A DNA stretch of 64,000 nucleotides from positions 175,997,696-176,061,695 of the forward strand of contig CM060923.1 of NCBI GenBank assembly GCA_030737875.1. The letters are read 5' to 3'. The position numbers and the translations under genes are program-made. Source of the stretch: Allium sativum. Its lineage: Eukaryota > Streptophyta > Magnoliopsida > Asparagales > Amaryllidaceae. Below, one piece after another: positions 61,301-64,000 of this stretch. The notes under the pieces are model-generated. The model had not been told where the DNA came from. It did no database searches and saw only the letters and a list, made by a program, of their open reading frames with translations. The first letter of the stretch is position 1. Each line of letters starts with the position of its first letter.

Positions 61301-61693
61301 GGCCATCGAGACTCGGAAGAAAGACAGGGCTTGTGATCCAGAACACAAATCCCAGAAACTTATTGAGCGACGAGCTACTAAGGAAGCCAGGGAGAAAGCT
61401 AGACGGGAAGGAAAACTATCCCAGAGACGAGTGCTGCAGTGATAGGTTTTGCTACCGGGGGTGCCCCCGGATCTCTGCCGCATGTTGCCCCTGTTGACGT
61501 CACTGAGATTTCTAGCAGCGACGGAGCAAACGAGAGTCGTCTCCCAGCTTCTCACGAGTCGACCACCTCCCAAAGGAGTCGAAGTGGAAAAGGTGGGTCT
61601 GGCAAGAGAAAGCCCAGCTCCAAGGATGAGCCATCGAGTGCTGAATCTGCAAAGAAAAAGCATAAAGACAAAAAGAAGAAGAAGCATGGTTAG
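58376..61693 (+). pseudogene. Antisense extra ORF of the Tat-like element (putative gypsy-type transposon protein), broken
   Basis: Start ATG at 58376 (MQTRSRTRKLLQAE). An acidic Ser/Glu-rich N-terminus leads to a region like the plant putative gypsy-type transposon domain (PF04195 type, about 58780-59160), with PPEGFAAW, FFLAPYQLHLNAY and WFFVCCPPGFARRW. The middle (59899-60310) is Gly/Arg- then Pro-rich (PPPPPPPVWVPRGDSR). A long Glu/Lys coiled coil follows (about 60660-61420), ending in a Lys-rich tail (KKKHKDKKKKKHG) at 61693, a likely nuclear or nucleic-acid-binding end. Lesions: TAG at 59042, frame changes near 60300, 60820, 61030 and 61415; introns near 59820-59898 and 60570-60655 are likely. 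The function is unknown. It is convergent with pol, so its RNA is antisense to the element. Confidence 0.75.
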
Positions 61694-62777
61694 CGTTAGT
61701 TTCTAAGTGTAGGTTTAGTGCTTATTTTGGTAGTGTAGGCCGGTAATTTATGCGAGTTCGGTCCTCGCTTTTGGTTTTTCAAGACACGGCGTGGTTCTCA
61801 TGTACACCTTGTCATTAGAAAGAAAGATATTAGTTATGTAGTTGGTGGCAATGTGTGTGTTGTAATGAAATATGAATTAGTAAAGATCGCTCTTTCTGTT
61901 AAATGTTCGGATGTTCTTCCCATGTTTTCGGGCATCCCGTACATGCATAGGCCTACTTATCGTTACATGTAACAAAAAAGCGATTGTATATTCCGCGCCC
62001 TAGGTTGATTATTCCGGGAAGTGTGATAGTGCGTAGGCTTCTAGTAGATTTCCCTCAGCTCAGGAAACTAGTAGTTTGCGAAGCCAGGCTCGAGCGCCTG
62101 CTGTTTTTTCTTAGGTTGCCCGGGGTTAATCCAAAGAATAACGAAGCCGCATGACGTTGCATTGTGCGGTCCGTCTGGCGTAGGCTCTCCCATCGTTCAT
62201 CGGGTTGAGGAAATCCTATAGGCGTCGTCGTTCTCCAGGAAAGAGAAGCCCAGATCATCAGCCCTAGGGTCCGATCGTGGCCGTGGGCTACCACTTAGCC
62301 TTGAGAGCTTCGGGGAAGTAACAATTTAAGGTCGTTCTCTGTACTGTGCCAAGATTCGAGCATCACCCGTAGTTCAGGGGAAGTTTGTATCGCCCTGTCT
62401 GGTTGTTGGGTGGTTGAACGATTTGGTTCGAGTTCGAGGTTATTTATACTCGGTCGCGCCGCGGGCCGATGACTCGAGTAGCGTTGTCGGCTCCCGTGCT
62501 CCGGGTGCTGATCGTTGCCAATGTGCTTAGGCCACGAGGTTGGCTCGTGGCTTGGCCGGCGGTGCCGGCCCTCACGCTAAGGGCCGTTATGACGGTCAGC
62601 TGTTTACAAAAGCTAGATGCTAGAATTAATCAAACAAGTCACGGGAGGAGTAACACAGAGTAAAGAGATAGAAAGCTGAGCATCATTACCACTAATAACT
62701 TTTGGCATGAGTAGCCTTTACAACGCCTTGAATTGCTACAAAACATCACTAGAAAGCATAAACAACCATGTACTAAG
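61694..62777. other. Gap between antisense gene and pol in the Tat-like element
   Basis: About 1.1 kb without a recognisable gene, lying between the 3' ends of two convergent genes. It contains a GC-rich segment near 62450-62590. The minus-strand frame at 62055-62294 has no family signal. Confidence 0.55.
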
Positions 62778-64000
62778 TTAAGTAAAGTAGTGGCGGAGAT
62801 GTTCACTGTTCTAAGCCCTTGGTAGTTCAGCTCCGTCCACGGTCGCCAGCTTGAAAGTTCCATCACTGAGCCTTCGTAGGATAGAGTACGGGCCCTCCCA
62901 ACGGGGAGCGAGGCACGTTGGCGGAGGGAATACCCATTTTAGGATGAGGTCGCCGATGTTGAGGTCCTTGTGGTGGACTCGAGAGTTGAAGTACCAGGCG
63001 ACTCGTTGTCGTTAGGCAACGGCTCGGAGGTCGGCTTCGTTCCTCTTTTCTTCAAGCTGGTCGTGTGACCTCATGAGAAAATCTTGGTTCGTCTTTGGAG
63101 CAAAATAGGCAACTCGATGAGACTAAAGCTCGAGCTCGATGGGGATGACGGCTTCGGACCCGTTGGCGAGGGCGAAGGGAGTGTGCTCGGTAGCTGTCTT
63201 GTGGGTTGTCCGGTATGCCCATAGGGCTAAAGGAAGTTCATCTGCCCACATGCCCCCGGCCTTCTCGAGGCGCTTCTTGATGATGGACTTGATAACTTTG
63301 TTTACTGCCTCAACTTGTCCGTTAGCCTGGGGGTGTGCTACGGCCGAGAATCTTTTTTCGATGTCGTGCCGCTGACAGAAGGATTTGAACTCTGCGCTCT
63401 CGAATTGAGTGTCGTTGTCTAAACTGATGGCTTGTGGGACCCCGCATCGGGTGATGATGTAGCGTGCAATGAAGTTAATCATTTTCTTGGTAGTGATTGT
63501 GGCGAGGGCCTCGGCCTCTACCTATTTGGTAAAATAATCGACAGCGTATCATGCCCTGCCCCTGGCCATGGTAAGAGTCCCAATGATGTTGATCCCCCAC
63601 ATGGCGAATGGCCATGGGCTGGTCATCTGCGTTAGTTCCGTTGGCGGGGCTCTTGGGATCTTTGAGAAGCGTTGGCACTTGTCGCATTTGCGAGCGTAAT
63701 TGATGGCGTCCTGGTCATGTGTGGGCCAGTAGTAACCATGTCAGAGTATCTTCCTAGCCAGGGTTTGCCCCCGGGTGTGGTCATCGCTTTCTCCTTCATG
63801 TACGCTGACTATAACCTTGCTGGCGTCTTCATGGGCTACACATTTGAGTAAGGGGACAAAGAATCCTCTTCGATAGAGTACCCCATCCATAAGGAGATAA
63901 AGGGTTGACTGACGGGTGAGCGCTCGCCTTTCTTTGCGGCTCTCTGGGAGGATCCCCTGTCGCAGGTAGTTCTTGATTGGTGTCATCCAAGATTCCGGCT
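62778..64000 (-). pseudogene. pol: Pol 3' part of the Tat-like element: integrase
   Basis: Minus strand, entering from the right edge. The region before integrase has LYLLMDGVLYRRGFF and HEG (about 63920-63800). The zinc-domain Cys pair is CDKCQRF (about 63690), followed by SPWPFAMWG and DYFTK (about 63630-63525). The catalytic core end reads CGVPQAISLDNDTQF, with Glu in ANGQVEAVNK (about 63440-63300), then WAYRTTHKTATEHTPF. The tail has WEGPYSILRRLSDGTFKLAT and ELPRA. In the family it inserts the cDNA into the genome. Stops: TGA near 63549 and TAG near 63524, TAG at 63123, TAA at 63012, TAG at 62811. Reverse transcriptase lies outside the window. Confidence 0.9.

Larger units (their letters stand above)
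56507..64000 (-). mobile_element. Tat-lineage Ty3/gypsy element, 3' part, running off the right edge
   Basis: On the minus strand: pol (integrase) from the window edge to about 62778, an intervening antisense gene on the plus strand (58376-61693), a purine-rich AGGGGCATA before the LTR, and a 759-bp LTR (57265 down to 56507; TGTTAACCGG...GCGACCA). The integrase with SPWPFAMWG, DYFTK and VEAEALATIT, and an antisense extra ORF between pol and the 3' LTR, are known traits of Tat-lineage elements. The 5' LTR, gag and RT must lie beyond base 64000. Multiple stops show an inactive copy. Confidence 0.8.

Overview
The window is nuclear DNA of a flowering plant, probably a eudicot; nothing in it allows a closer placement. 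The support is an AT-rich background with spliced, eukaryote-style genes, two plant CACTA (En/Spm) DNA transposons, Ty3/gypsy elements primed by initiator-tRNA-Met of plant chromovirus and Tat type, and a scrap of plastid psbE. No intact host gene could be confirmed. Most of the sequence is transposable elements in various states of decay.

Layout. 1-80: head of a probable tRNA-derived SINE (minus). 81-2503: AT-rich, nothing recognised. 2507-5809: short CACTA element with 3-bp target duplication AAC, carrying only a decayed TNPA-like gene (minus). 5813-6687: AT-rich spacer. 6691-14177: full-length CACTA element with duplication ATA, TNPD and TNPA genes in plus orientation, both broken, and a 203-bp foldback in its first intron. 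14178-20374: AT-rich intergenic DNA with a WW-domain protein gene relic, a plastid psbE fragment and possible exons of an unrecognised minus-strand gene.

20375-54353: a tandem non-coding LTR retroelement (LARD-like) arranged LTR fragment - internal - 5.7 kb LTR - internal - 5.7 kb LTR, with no protein genes. Its first internal region was split by a minus-strand Ty3/gypsy chromovirus (21255-40509, duplication AAGAT). That element was in turn split by a plus-strand chromovirus of the same family (25923-35997, duplication TTTCT). Stripping the layers in order rebuilds each older target, so the order of insertion is clear: LARD, then the minus element, then the plus element. The plus element is the best preserved: gag, protease, RT, RNase H, integrase and a chromodomain-like tail lie in one frame broken by three TGA codons. 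The minus element has lost its RT, which is replaced by non-coding filler.

54354-56506: remnant of a different Ty3/gypsy element (minus). 56507-64000: the 3' part of a minus-strand Tat-lineage Ty3/gypsy element that runs off the right edge. It consists of integrase, a convergent antisense ORF with its own TATA box (58376-61693), and a 759-bp LTR. Two arrays of palindromic motifs centred on CGAAATTTCG-like cores lie at its two opposed promoters, one in the LTR and one around the antisense-ORF TATA box. This is the most unusual structure in the window.
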